Shown: positions 36,857-50,434, counted from the first letter of the stretch. The stretch is 64,000 bases of DNA from Paramacrobiotus metropolitanus (GCF_019649055.1 NW_026570230.1:1302001-1366000), one strand, 5' to 3'. Made by a program: numbers and translations. The notes: generated by a model from the sequence alone, not told the origin.

Positions 36857-38960
36857 TTTATATTGTTCTTCAAACATAAAGCTTGAGTGGTTTTAAATTA
36901 ATAAAGAGTTAATAAAGATGCCAAGATGAATGCACCGTTGTGCTAATTTTCAGCGGATGCAGGCATTTTCAGCGGATGCAGCGGATTCGAAGTGGTTTTA
37001 CAGGAGTATTGCGGATATTGTGCGGTACGGTACGAGAGTAGGAGTTGCCGCAATGTACAGCTGTACTCGAATCAATAGTTATGCATTTTATGGTAAATGT
37101 CAACTGGTTTACCTTAATATTAAACCGTCGTCTTCGCAGTTGCATCTTTTGCAGGGATACTGTATTTGCTTATCGAGTGCCACAAATACAAGAAGCATTC
37201 AACGTTTAAGTTTAGAGTGTACAATGCCATGAGTGAACAGTATATGCACGGTACGTCCCTCTCATCTCAACGGGGTTATTTGAATGTGGTTTTGTGAGCG
37301 ACGCTGTTCTTATAATATGTTTGTTGCTTTGTACCTGTGATTCGGCCATTAGGTAGTACTCCTGTTTCTGTTTCAAGAAGCACTGCAATACCATTCTGGT
37401 GTGACGTAGACTCACCCACTATGATAGAATCATAAAAGAGTGTAGGAGTGAGTAGATGCTATGGCTGCGAAGGACCGAGACCTTCTCGTTTCAGCTTGAT
37501 GTGCTACAATCAGTACACTGGAATTTACCTAACGGTCGCAACTCAAATTTGGTTCGGCACGTTATTCTCAATCGGAATGTGTCTGGAATTAGCTGGTAAC
37601 ATCACCAGCCCCCAAAAAGCTGCTAAGTCAGGAAAACGTTTCGTGATAGCGCCATAATATTTACAGACACAGTATTACATTTAACTAGCTTCTCTGGTCA
37701 TTTGACTAGTTTTACGGATCAGTGCGTTTCTAGTGCCGTTCTGGTTCCAACAGGAAAGGGCACAACGTACACCTACACGTACAGGGTACGTACCTAAAAA
37801 TTTCATATGTACAGTACATATCGCTACTGTCGTCGACCGTTATAAGTAAGTGTGACAGCACGACGTCGATTGCCGTCACAAGGCCGACGGCTAACTGAAA
37901 CCTAAAAAAGCCGACGAACCTAAAGAATGCTTTTGATTTTTTTCCTTTGCTGCTAGAAGCTGAGGCTCTAGAACCATCTTTGATCCTGACTAAAGTGCCG
38001 ACGGATTATCACGTAGCGTTTCTGCTACCGGCAGACGCTCGGAGTTCGAAGCCATTCGAACTACTGGCAAAGATTTGCAAGCCGCGGGACAGGAGCCGGT
38101 GGATCGGCCGATTACGGACCTTTAATAAAGTCGCGCCTGGATTCGGCTTACACCGTACGCGTGCCGTCAATGTGGATTTCCCCAGTGGGGGAAATTCTTC
38201 AGCACGCGGCAAAGACCAGAGGCGACCTTAGTCCAGCTTTCGTGTGACCTTCGGGCAATGGCGGAGACATGCAACCCGGAAGACGTCCGGGAGAATAGAC
38301 ATAACTGCGCCGTTTGCTACCGGCTTAAGAATGAAGTAGCGGCGAAAAAACTCTGTACGAAGTCTTGACAACACTGCACGAGGTCTTGAATGCTGCCACG
38401 AAATAGAAATGACCAGGAAAGAGTTGCAAATGGACCACTCGGACCGGACGCCTCGTCCGGTCCGGTCACCGAAGTCACCGAAGTCGGGAAGGTGATGAAA
38501 CCTTCCCGACTTCGGTGACTTCGGTGACCGACCGGTCGCTCACAAAACCACATTCAAATAACCCCGTTGAGATGAGAGGGACGTACCGTGCATATACTGT
38601 TCACTCATGGCATTGTACACTCTAAACTTAAACGTTGAATGCTTCTTGTATTTGTGGCACTCGATAAGCAAATACAGTATCCCTGCAAAAGATGCAACTG
38701 CGAAGACGACGGTTTAATATTAAGGTAAACCAGTTGACATTTACCATAAAATGCATAACTATTGATTCGAGTACAGCTGTACATTGCGGCAACTCCTACT
38801 CTCGTACCGTACCGCACAATATCCGCAATACTCCTGTAAAACCACTTCGAATGCCTGCATCCGCTGAAAATTAGCACAACGGTGCATTCATCTTGGCATC
38901 TTTATTAACTCTTTATTAATTTAAAACCACTCAAGCTTTATGTTTGAAGAACAATATAAA
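36857..38960. mobile_element. Non-autonomous element with long terminal inverted repeats
   Basis: Left arm 36857-37302 and right arm 38535-38960 are near-identical reverse complements (termini TTTATATTGTTCTTC...). The left arm carries a 20-bp internal duplication (GGCATTTTCAGCGGATGCAG) that the right lacks. The 1.2 kb interior has no recognisable transposase; the open frames at 37448-37657 and 37947-38231 match no domain I know. No target duplication is obvious, so an inverted duplication without transposition is the alternative. Confidence 0.8.
38464..38529. repeat. Perfect 29-30 bp hairpin next to the right inverted repeat
   Basis: Arms 38464-38493 and 38500-38529 are perfect complements (core GAAGTCACCGAAGTCGGGAA) with a 6-nt loop. 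The arms contain direct CACCGAAGT repeats. It sits just inside the right arm of the 36.9-39.0 kb element, possibly as a subterminal structure. Confidence 0.92.
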
Positions 38961-40375
38961 CAGGCGAGATGCGGGCGACGGAGTATCTGCGCCAACGGAT
39001 CAGCATTGAAATCCAACGCGGGAATGCGGCCTCTGTCATGGGAACAGCACCAGCATCGGCCAACTTAGACGAAATGTTCTGTGTGATTAGGCCGCCTATT
39101 TCCGTAGTCGGCTGAGGCTATGTATTCAGTACAAATCTTTCAGTTTTATAGGAAATGAAATTTGTGACAATCGTAAATTACGCTCATTAAAAAAAATTGA
39201 ATGGACGATATGAAAACTGAAGTCAGCAAAAATTCTATTAATAGTAACTGGTAAGCAAATGCTTGCTATTAGGCTGACTATGTGTGCATCATAAAACAGC
39301 AACGGGAGTGAAACAAATTCGTGATATTAACATGCGTGCAAATTGCAGTTATATATTATAAATAATAGGAATCACGAGCCGAAATGTCGGGCGTCGTTTG
39401 GAATCATTAACTTTTAATTAGCAGCCCGTATATCTATTGCTCCATCATCAGATTCCCAACCCGGACGATAATGGTCAATTCTGCGGCGGATAAAGCAATT
39501 TAATCTGATGAACAGAAAAACCAATTAACTGCTGGCGGAAACGATAAGTCGGAAGCGTCGTATCGTGCTTTTATGTGCGAATTACCACTCGCATTAATTC
39601 CCTAACTCTGTGTCCAGCTCACGTTGTATAACACCATGCCATATCCCTGAAATCTGAAAATATTCAGGCATAATACAATGCGCAAGCGATCGGAAGAATA
39701 AACTGAAAATGGATATGTAAATGCATGCTATGCTTGAAGTACCTATTAAAAAGTGCTCCACACAAAACTTTCGGTCTGTATATAAACTGCACAAAAGCGA
39801 AACTACAGTATGTACATCAATTTATTCCGTAATTGTTATTAAGAATGGTCGAAGGGTCAATACCATATGACAATACCATATTTTGTAACGGTCAATACCA
39901 TATGACAATTCGTAATGTTTTTTTTAAATTAGGGATGAAATTATCATACCCTTCTGAGCGCCAACAATCACTGATAAATATAAAATTACAAACGATATGT
40001 TTTACGATAATTCCGCTGATATCACAGCCATTATTAGTCTTTTTAAACTGCAGGATTGCAGTAGACCAGATCGTCTGTGGAATTCGGATTATAAAGCTAG
40101 CTATACTACTCGTAGTAGTTAAACACTCGTTCGTACATACAGCGAAAATTTGCTAATTAGTACTGATATAAACCGAGGAACGGTATTTCACAAGCTCCCA
40201 TTCATTTTTCGGGCAAATTCAAGTACAATCCATAATATCAAAAATCTCTAGGGTAGAATTGTATCAGGATTACCTGTATTCTAATACAAGATGGGGGCTC
40301 GCTTCGCTCGCCCCATCTTGCCGAACTGTAGAATTGAATAAAATTACTACTCAGTAGTAGGAGAATTAATAATTA
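38961..40375. other. Intergenic, with a short direct repeat
   Basis: No gene is recognised. A 20-bp direct repeat, GGTCAATACCATATGACAAT, occurs at about 39856 and 39893. A GC-rich hairpin lies near 40288-40320 (GATGGGGGCTCG / CGCTCGCCCCATC). Confidence 0.5.
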
Positions 40376-41185
40376 TGGGACACAAATATAAATATGCAAA
40401 CCCAGAAAAGCACTTTTGTTCACGTCACAGACAAAACGGAACCAGCCAATAAACCGTTGCCCATCTTTGTTGCGTATTTTACTCGCACTTTCTAGCTTTA
40501 TGTTCCGTTTTCCGACTTGCATATTACTCACTAATTACTGTAAGCATATTACTGCAGTCTGTAACTCAAATCTTCCCAGCGCATTTAATGTAGCTCCGTT
40601 CAAGCATGGTACTAATAAATTAAAATGTTAAATTAAAATTTGTGGAAACTACAGCTTTTTTAGTTTTTTTGTTTGTTAAAATAAAAAAATTAACTTGCTC
40701 TTCATGCTTCGATCAGTTCTTTTATTTTCTTGAGACGAACTGTGATCACCGTAGGAACAGGCACAGCCTCAGATGCTGATGGGCTCGAAGACGAAGAGCA
40801 GAACATGATTAATTAGTTCAAAAACAATACGGACTACCGTTGTTAAGTGCTAAAGAAAACTATTTCAAACATAACAGCTCTAGAATGCGAGAGAACCATC
40901 AGGGAAAACCTGAGGAACCTGCTGTTAAGCCTCCTGAATCCTGATCGTAACATATTTCATTGAGTATTGTAGGTGCACGGTGTACGTTGGAATAAGCAGC
41001 TTATCTGAGTTGCCATTTCAAAAAAACTACTCCGGAGTAGTTTTTTTATTTTGCTTATCCTGGGCGGGATATGCCAGTTCTGCATATTTACGTCACGCCA
41101 TGCGAACCAACTGCCGTAGAGGGGAGGTGCCTGTGGCGTGAACAAAAGTGCTTTTCTTGGTTTGCATATTTATATTTGTGTCCCA
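40376..41185. mobile_element. 810-bp non-autonomous element, TA-flanked (Tc1/mariner-like MITE)
   Basis: Terminal inverted repeats of about 55 bp begin TGGGACACAAATATAAATAT at both ends with two or three mismatches. They are flanked by TA on each side, as for Tc1/mariner target sites. There is no transposase inside. Internal hairpins include ACTACTCCGGAGTAGT near 41026. Confidence 0.75.
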
Positions 41186-44100
41186 TAAATGTTTATTTCT
41201 AGTTCAATCCGTGCAAAACTCCATGGACCCAATTTGAATTTGTGGGGTATACTGTACAATGTACGAGTTCATACAGTAACCCATTCCTTCCTATTGCTGT
41301 CAAAGGAATACCAGGGGCAAGGGGTACTGTACCATTTTTTCTGTACGATGACGCCGCTAGATAACTTCGATTGATTGATTCTATTAGTCATGTAATATGT
41401 TGCGGCCCATTTTCGAAACTTGGCCGCACAGCACAAAGCTAGCGCGCACTCGCCAGTGGTCACCAAAGTCGGACAATTTTTGATGTCTCGGGTGACCCGA
41501 GGTCGCTAATGCCTCCTGACCATTCGCGTGATGCGAAAAAATTTGATGAATAAATCAGGTAGTTGACGCTTTCTGTTAATTTACATAACTAAGATTTTGT
41601 AATATGTGACATAGTTGCCACTGGTGATCTCACAGAAACTTGGTATCGTTCTGATCGCAACGGGCAATGGGGTACATTACAGCCATTTACAGTAAATTCA
41701 GCATATTATAGACGCAATATTCTGCAAATTGGCATTGTAAGACAACTTTTTATGAGGTTTCACCCGGCGCTGCCAGGCTGGCAGTGACGTGGTGGTAAAC
41801 GAACTGCCCACCGCCGATTGGATAAATGCACGCCCTTTGTATTAGATAAGTTTTTTATTCTTTTGTTGCCGGAAGTTATTGTCACAGGAAACATGGTCGC
41901 TGAAAAATGCGATAAGTAAACGGTGGTCAATGGTGACTTGCACCGCACTGTGCGCATATCAGCGTCCGCTATGTCGTAGAATACTAGCGCAAAACATGTA
42001 GGTAAACGTATACAGTAAATTTCCAGTTGCCGAATGGGCATACTGTTTTAACGTCCAGGAACGCGTCCAAAGCTTGGCCAACGACTTCGGCCTAGTAGTA
42101 GCCATCTTCTGTAGTGCCAGCAAAGCATGCTGACGGCTTTGCCACGCGGTTGGTTAAGGTAATTTAGGCGTACCCCGAGGATTGGAAATCAAATGCCGGT
42201 GCGACCTCGCACCGGATGTCTTACATTCTTAGCTGCGACATCCCTCTTGAAGTGATGTAGCATCTTACAACGATTCCCGAAATCTTTGCCAGAGGTATTT
42301 TCCTTCGGTAGCTTCATCTTGGGATTCGGTCTTAGAAGTGACTTCGTTTTCTTCCAGTCATATCTTTGATACTCTAAACTGCCTCATTGCATTTGGCAAT
42401 TGCAAAAGGTTTTCCTGCTCTGCTTCTGGCAAGCGTTGATACATATTGCCATTGAGGACGCACTGTCAAAAGGTCATTACTTATTAATTTTCACGGTTTT
42501 CTATTCAGTGTTTAGCAAGAATGATTTTCTTCTTCTTTTTTCGCATTTTGTTCAGTCATTGCGGATGAAACGTAAAAACTTTATGAGTTGATGTTACAAT
42601 GTAGTACGTATGAACCGTTACTATGCTATTTTGCTCTTCCGGGCCAGCAACACTGAAAACATCACCGAGATCATTGCTCCATATTCGGTGAATTGTTTTT
42701 AAAATTTGATTACAAACTTGGATAAAAAATCACCTTTCAGCAGGCCTGCGCTGACGTTTTTGATGGGTGCGCAAAGGATTTGCGCCGCTATTCGTCGGTG
42801 GCTTGAGACAAAGCTACCGAAGAGAGGGTCGGCTTGAACAGGTGCTAAAAAATCCTGTAGATACATATATTAAGACTTGGCAAAAAAGTGGGTTTTGGCG
42901 GAATAATATGGGATGACGAAATGCCAAATGCAAAATTCATAATTTTCTCGGCCCTTTGATGAGCAGCACTGTCGGGGCTGGGTTCAGGCAATCGAAACAA
43001 TTTTAAACAAAGCGTCACCGGAACTTCAAACGAAGTCGTGGGGTTATACAAATTATTATTTTGGAGTGTTAAGGACAGAACCAATACGCAGCATATAAGG
43101 CTGTGAAAACGTCCATGGCTTGAGTGACATTCTGCTAGAGCGACATTTTTTGGACAGCAATGTGTTTTTTGCTACTAAGGTACTTTTTTTTGAGAGTGGA
43201 AGAAAAACAGCAATACACTTTCTTCTCTAAATAAAGTATGTAAAGGTCGCTTCCAATGTCGTTGACCGAGTTTCATTTCAGCCACCCAGAGCCACTTCAG
43301 CCAACGTTCATTTCGCCATAGACTTTATTCGATCAGCGCCATTTCGTCCGTTGGACATTTTCGGCACGATTTTTTTAGATTTCTTGTCATTTTTTATGAT
43401 TTCTTGAGGATCCTTCTAATTCCTAGGTTTCTTATGTTGTTTTATGTTTCCAGACTTTTTAGTATCGTGTATCTTGTGGCTTTGATTTTCTGCAGCCTAT
43501 AAATTAATCGAGGGATCATGCAGTGGTATAGTATAAATGATGAAATTTGTATATTCGGTCATCCCTAGACGTTTTGTGCTTAATTTCGTTCATATTGTTG
43601 ACAAATAGCTTTTGTAAACAAATTGTAAACAAAATGTAACCCAATATAACTGAAGCAGAAGCGATAAGCACCACGTTTTGCGGCAAAACAGCAAAATTCT
43701 AGAGAGAGGTGCGGACCGCTGTTTCTGCAGATAAAAAACTCAGCTGTATATCAACTTTTTGTACTGCTGGCTCCGCGTTTTGTCCAAATGAATAGCAAAA
43801 TACTGGATGGAACTTAGCAGTTTCTTATTGGTCAATTTGAAATTTTAAAGAATTTCACTGTGAAGCATTTGTAATTTTTGAAATTGTTCAATGAACTGTT
43901 AATAGCGGTTGCAGCCTGATAAGCAGGTTGTTGCTAGCACGTATAGCACTTTTGTTTGTGCACCTGGACTTTTTCTGCGTGAATTCGGGGAAAATAGCGG
44001 GACCCTACAGCCGGCTGTAAAGCAGAGTGGACTGCGTTTGTTGTGCATCGTGGTTTGGGTTACTGCAGTGTTTTCCTTACCTGGCAGACGGTTTGCAATC

Positions 44101-45386
44101 ACTGAGTTCTACCTGGAAGGCTTTTGAAATTTTTTGAAATATGTTTTTTGAAATATTTTTTGTGAGATGAACAAACGCCGTGACTTTCGCTTTTCGGCTG
44201 CCATTGTTGCAGCCTGCAGGCATTGCCGTCTGCCACGGCAACTTTGAGCATTTTCTCGTAACTTTTCACAACATTTTGGCTATTGGCATTGCTTTTTAAG
44301 AAGGAATTCTAATACCACCATTTTACCGTAGCCGAAGTTGCCTATCTCACTCTTTATTGTATTTCTGATACTGAGAGTTCATCTTTACGACTGCCACCAC
44401 CGGCGCCGCCGACCGGAAAAGTTCTAATATCTATGCGCCATTTCTCCGTGCTGCACCTGTTCGCTAAATACATACATTGCTAAATTCCACTATTCTGCAT
44501 TAGCATACGGATGTTAATGATTTCGACAGCAGAAGCAATGGCGAAAACGCTACAGTCGTAACCACGGCCGTAGCGAGTGGGGCTAAGAACGGATGAGCGG
44601 CGCAGCGGTACATCCCTGGTTGAGAGCATTTTTTACCATATATTTAACTGACCGGGATGATTTTACGGGCGCAATTGTTCTTGGGGGTACCGGGTGAGTG
44701 GCCATTTTTTTACCGTTGCGCACCCCTCATTGCTCGGACCGGCCCTGGTCGCAACCATTTTTTTTTGCTTTTGTGCCCGCAGAAACAAATTGTCGATCGA
44801 CTAGCTGGTTAAATCATGATTCTTCAATCCCTAGAATTAGTTACAAACATCTATAGTACTTGCAAGCAATTAATATTTGCATTCAGACCTGGGTATCAAC
44901 AGTTTATTTATTCCTCGCAGTTCTGGCATAGGTTTGCAAGTTATTCTAAAAACAGCTGCAAAAATACTGCGCTAGTGCTTTGCATTAGAACGTAGTGTTA
45001 CGAACTAATTAACTTTGTTTAGCCACGTCCTTTGAGTGTCAGCAGATGAAAGTATTTTTTTAATGATATTACGATAGTATCCTACGTTTCTGCAAAATCT
45101 GGGACTTTTCGGATTTTGAACCCGGAAAATGTGCCCTGGTAAGGAACGGCCTAGTGCTAGTGAATAATACAGAATTCGCCTATCTAATGTACCTACGGCT
45201 GTGGACGGCTCTTCAGTTCGTTGACAAAAATTACCACAGTTTTGCCACATAGTACAGTGTTTTTCTTGAGACAAAATGTATGCAAGCCGCCAAAACAATG
45301 TTTTGTTTGTTTCTGTTATTAAGGCAAAAAGGAACGTACTAGTTCTTTTACGCACAAATTATTTGCATGATATGTTTGTAACCCTA
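41186..45386. other. Gene-free region
   Basis: No protein family, RNA gene or clear repeat could be supported over about 4.2 kb. Short frames (for example 41760-42041, 43909-44127) lack splice or domain support. The region probably consists of decayed transposons. Confidence 0.4.
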
Positions 45387-45611
45387 TTACTGTACAGTAG
45401 CCCTGCACTTGACAGCTTTTTTTATAGCTCAGAGAGACGTACGCTGTACGAGCACATTCACCATTCACATGTGCTGCCTGAGACTGGGCAGGCAGCACAT
45501 GTGAGTGCAGTGCAGTCGGCTCTGAGCCAGCTGAACGTTTGCCAGTGCTACAGTGCCGTACAGCTCATATCGTACGAAAAAGCTGTCAAGTGCAGGGTTA
45601 CTCTACAGTAA
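45387..45611. mobile_element. 225-bp foldback/MITE-like element with nested hairpin
   Basis: Outer inverted repeats of about 37 bp (TTACTGTACAGTAGCCCTGC and onward to CAGCTTTTT) pair with the right end at 45575-45611 with two mismatches. A second, central hairpin pairs 45462-45480 with 45489-45507 (18 of 19; ACATGTGCTGCCTG). Confidence 0.82.
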
Positions 45612-47278
45612 TTATCAAATGATATAATTTTATGACAGCAGCAAATTTTTTCTCTCTATGGTTTAAGTACTGAGCTCTGCAGTTATAAGTTGCTTTGTAT
45701 TCGCTGCGCGCAATTAGAGTAGTAAATCGATAAGTTTTTTAATTGTGCTCTGCACGTTCTGTTCGTGCTCTGCACGCCCTAGTTTTACTTTAGTTGACCG
45801 TGCACTTCCGAACAGGGCACATAGTCGGGACTGGGCTGAAAATTTAGCAGTTGTCAGTGTTGTGGAAGGTAGTATCTGATCATCGCACCTTAAAATAAAT
45901 TGTCGTCTGATGTGGTCACTATAAGGCGTGCCTCAATAAAAACAAAATTTTGCATGTCATCATGTTACATAACTCAATCCATGCTTCGCTTTTTCTCATA
46001 TTTCGGTCACTTTGAGTGTATGGTTTCATGTTCCGGTACCGGTCACTGGAGCGACCGCAAATGTGGCGCACTACATAAAAAGCTGCTGATCGTACTGTTT
46101 TTAGCTACCCGCTAAATGTGCAGTTAGCTGAGCAAGCCCAACGCACCCTCACAATTTTCAGGAGTCCATTAAATTCCGTTTGTTCAAGGAAAGGCGCAGT
46201 GTTCTGCGTCTCACCCGATTCAGATTTTCTGTTATTGGTGTTGTTTTTCATAAAAATTTATTGATGCTATACGTTAAAATTTTATGAGAGAAGCCGTTTT
46301 TATAAAAGTTAATAACATCTCTGTGAACTTTGTTTTGTCAGAAAATTTAACTACCTGGTGACTGGAATATGAAACCCTACACTAAAAGTGACCGGAATAG
46401 GAGAAAAGGCGAAGAATTTATGTGCAGTACTCAGTTTATTTATTTATTTATACTTTAAATCTATATATCGCCCAGCCCAATATATCACCAATATTTTCTT
46501 TTTTTACAAAGTACGCATCTGCCTATATAAATATATATTACCCGATATAGGCAGATGCGTACATCACAATGATTATTCAAAAAACCTTCACATGGCATCG
46601 CTGTAGTGTTGCCATTTGGACCTTTCGTGAGTTTTCGTATCATTTCCGTGAGTTTTCGACCTCCAGATGAAACGGACTTAAAATTTTACAATAAGTCCGA
46701 CCGTTGGGTCTTGAGATACGATAAGTAACAAAAAGTCAAAACGACAACACTACATCGCTAGTACGGCAAACCGCACGCGGATGACTCTTTTAAACATACT
46801 TTTGCAAAAAATTGTGCAATTTCTGAATTTATGTGAAATCTGCACTCATTCAGCCGCACAGCAGGAATTTGTGCTATGGCAGCCGACCTGCAGAGCACTA
46901 CATAAGCAGTACTAAGCACACTATCCAGACGACGAACAGCAATCTCCCTCTGCTTCTTTTGTCTGTAACGTTTCCACACTCTCTCTGCAGTACTGTATGA
47001 TAAACTCTCTCTTGCTTTGTCTCCAGCTTTTGCGCAGGCTCTCTGTCTGCTTTCCTATCTCACATTCTGTTTAAATTTGTCTTTTAAACTCTTCCTGGAT
47101 AAAAATGAACGAACAAAATGACCGTCGTTTTGCTATTGTCTGCATTTTAACTCTTAATCCATCAAATTCTGTTGAGCCGTTCAAAAGTTATTGAAGACTC
47201 AACGAATGTTGACTACCGTTATAGATATTAAAGATATGTACATGGTACTGCATACAGAATACACAGTCCAACAAAGCT
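45612..47278. other. Gene-free region with one strong hairpin
   Basis: No gene is recognised. The structured item is the hairpin at 46511-46562. Confidence 0.4.
46511..46562. repeat. 18-bp perfect inverted repeat, 16-bp loop
   Basis: GTACGCATCTGCCTATAT at 46511-46528 pairs with 46545-46562. The loop is AT-rich. Confidence 0.93.
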
Positions 47279-47287
47279 ATCGAAATC

Positions 47288-50171
47288 GGGTACTAATAAA
47301 CCCTGGGAATGGGAATTGGGAGTTGGTATTGGGATTTGGTACTGGGAATGGTATTGGTGATGGGAAACACCCTAATAGATGGGAATGGTATTTCATAATG
47401 GGAATGGGAATGGGAAAACGAAAATTCTCACAAGAACAGGCGAAGTCGAATCACTTTCTGGTATACCGGGTGGCCCAACAAAATGGCTCTCTAGCTTATA
47501 ATTATGCATAGGACTCGCCCGACGTCTGATTGACAAGATATTAGTTTCATTGGGAATGCTCAGAGCATAGAATCACTAAGTCGCATTAACCATAAATAAA
47601 AGTTGAACAAAAACTGATCAAAGATTTAACAAAAAACCGGCATCTCTTCGGAAAGTCGCTAAATGCTCTCAGTATGGGTATCTCAATATTGTACATATTC
47701 TACGGCATTCCGTCGATTGAATTAATAATATCGTACGTGTAGAATTATTAATAACAGTGTAACAATAAGTAGGTTGCGTTTTGCACGGCCTTTCGACCAA
47801 CGGCACAAATAACGACGATTTTAGCGTTGTTAATTTAATATTCCGTTGATTCAAATCAGAGATTGCGTTATTCACTAAACAATTTACTGCCCCAGATATT
47901 AACGGGAGGAACTGGTATCAGCCAGTGCTCGTTCAGTATTTTGTCAATCGTACCAGTATAAAATCACTTTCGTTACCAGCGTGAAAAAAACAAAATGCAA
48001 ATCTTTTGTGTGATACGAATGCGTTAGAAAGAATTTCGGTCAAAGTTTTCGCGGAGATGTTAAAAAGATTAGTCAGGACTCGGGAATGCGTGACCGGCTG
48101 TTGTACTTGAAAAATAGTGATTATGCGCAGTACAAGCTACAAAGTTGCTTCAGCACATTGATTTCTGAATCAGTATTTTGCAACTGCGTTTTAGTTTTTG
48201 CAATGATTTTAACACTCTGAAAAAAAACAGTAAATTATTTTGCTATCAAAGCTTCTGATGAACTCGGTGTCATGCTGGACCCTGAAGACGCTTTTAGATT
48301 CAAAGGAATTTGAACGCGGAGTGACAGGTGCGGCAAGGTGTCGCGGCAATCCCGGTCCATGCAAGATTTTTCACCGTCTTTTCTTGCCCTCTTAGAGTGT
48401 GAACCAAACATTGGTACACGAAAGTTTCTCCAGTTCCACCGGAGTCATCTAGAAACCATTGTTGTGGGCCAGATGCACTTTTACCGCATGCAGAACTTTG
48501 CGAACGAATTCTTTTTGCTGTTGGTTATGTTAGCTTCAATCTTTCACCGTCTGCAGCCTCTTTCTCCTTTTGGTATTGATTACCAATACTGTCAACAGGA
48601 CGTGCTGGTTTTCGTAATCCTATCTGTTCGCAGGTTAGAATCGGGACACACTCAACGTCCCATAGAGCCCTGTTTTTGCTTTTCTCTTCCTAGTAAATTT
48701 GCCGGCAGTCTGCCATCAATTGCTCTTGATGCGATTCGAAAAGCCCGTTAGGATCGGACGGTATGGGGAATGCGGAATACACAAAATGTCCCTTAACGAT
48801 GACCGCGAACACTTAACGCGAACATGTCTTTTAACGATTTCGGTATACTGGACAGACTCGCTTCGGTTAAGCATGCACTCCGTACGGCATCGTCACCTAA
48901 ATGTCGGAGTGCTTTTGCAGCTTCTTGATAGGTGTCATACGGTACTCCTACGGATGTTGCTCCAAAAATTGTACTAAATTAATTGAATATCTTCCCAAGA
49001 AAAATAATAACTGTAACAAAATCTTTGTAGTAGAGGCTAAGAAAAGTGACCCGGTACTTGGTACCGGTCATTTTTGGTACATACTAAAAGAAACTAATAG
49101 AATATCCGTTAAGCATTGGGCAGGACCTAGCACAGCAAAGCAATCGCCGCTTTGTTATGCCACCCATTAATGATACGCGTTATAAAGTATACCAGAAAGT
49201 AGTTTGACTTCATCATTTGCCTTGTTGTCAATTACTTAGCACTTTGTTTGATTATTTTCGTGAAATTGTGAACTACATGTATCAGCCTTGGCCTGCACAG
49301 TCTTGGCCTGCACAGCTTTTGAACGGCCAATAAATCTAGAACTTTTCTGTATCCCTCTTCTCGCTATTTTCCCATTGTTTTTTCCTTGCCAAAGTATGAG
49401 TTTTTTCACTTCAACGCGGCGCTCTTAATTAGAGTTTGCCCATCGGGTAATGAAAATTCATTATGGAAGCATATCTTCTGCATCTTCCTTTTTTTCCTGC
49501 AATTTGTAGAGCAGGCTGCTGGATATACGACGCCTCCCTGTTGGAATAACGGTTTACCGTTGGATATCTGGCCCACCATAAAGCAGAAGCATCTGGCTGT
49601 TTTCCCTACTTTGGACGTTAACAACATCCGGTAAGCCAAGACTCCTGGATTTTGCATCATCCAGAAATTACACGCAGCATTGTTTTCCACCTTTTGCGTT
49701 TTGCACACGACGCGGTGCCTCCATCCATGCTGACGTGTGCCTCACATCGAGGAGGAGGGGCCTCTCATTCCATCAAAGACTGTGCAATTGCCATTCGCCA
49801 TCGGCATTTGGAGTGGGCGGAGTTTTCCAATCAGATTTTGCTATTTCATTCTTTTTTAGGCCCCTTTGTGATGTGCAGGTCGGCTTGCCCTTTTTGCGGC
49901 GCCAAAATGTTGCCTTGTTGTCAATTACGTAGCACTTTGTTTGATTATTTTCGTGAAATTGTGAACTACATGTATTGACGATCTCGAATTGTACCAACCA
50001 CAGGACAATAAAGGCTGAGACATTCTTATAAAAATTTTCGTTTTCCCATTCCCACTCCCATTATGAAATACCATTCCCATGTATTAGGGTCTTTCCCATT
50101 ACCAGTACCATTCCCAGTACCAATTCCCAATACCAACTCCCAATTCCCATTCCCAGGGTTTATTAGTACCC
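47288..50171. mobile_element. 2.9 kb DNA transposon with 139-bp TIRs and 9-bp target duplication
   Basis: TIRs at 47288-47426 and about 50033-50171 start GGGTACTAATAAACCCTGGG and are rich in GGGAAT/GGTATTGG motifs. They are flanked by the identical 9-mer ATCGAAATC (47279-47287 and 50172-50180). A 9-bp duplication plus long TIRs fits Mutator-like elements, though other superfamilies are possible. The interior holds open frames (48338-48751, 49386-49634) without a recognised transposase and a 66-bp direct repeat, so it is probably non-autonomous or decayed. Confidence 0.85.
49217..49975. repeat. 66-bp direct repeats within the 2.9 kb element
   Basis: 49217-49282 and 49910-49975 (TTGCCTTGTTGTCAATTAC...) differ at one base. 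They bound about 630 bp of interior, which could be a nested insertion. Confidence 0.9.
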
Positions 50172-50434
50172 ATCGAAATCCTGTGTCCGAAACGGCTAGC
50201 AACAGCTTCCAAGCGTCTTTTATCGTATCTCGTGCAGCACATTAGTGAAATGCCGAAGCTCAAAATCACCTCCAATATTGCTAAAAAACAAACTTTAAGT
50301 GAATAGAAAACATGAGATCGTTCAGACTGCAATTTAGTGGACACCTTATCATACTAATCATACTTATTAATTTAATGGTTAGTGGATAATGTGAAACCGA
50401 GATGTTACTGATGCTTGAAGACTTTGCTTGAAGT

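Noticed and set aside
36930-37232. Identical 90-100 aa frames at 36930-37232 and 38605-38877
   Set aside because: They arise from the two inverted-repeat arms and show no protein features.
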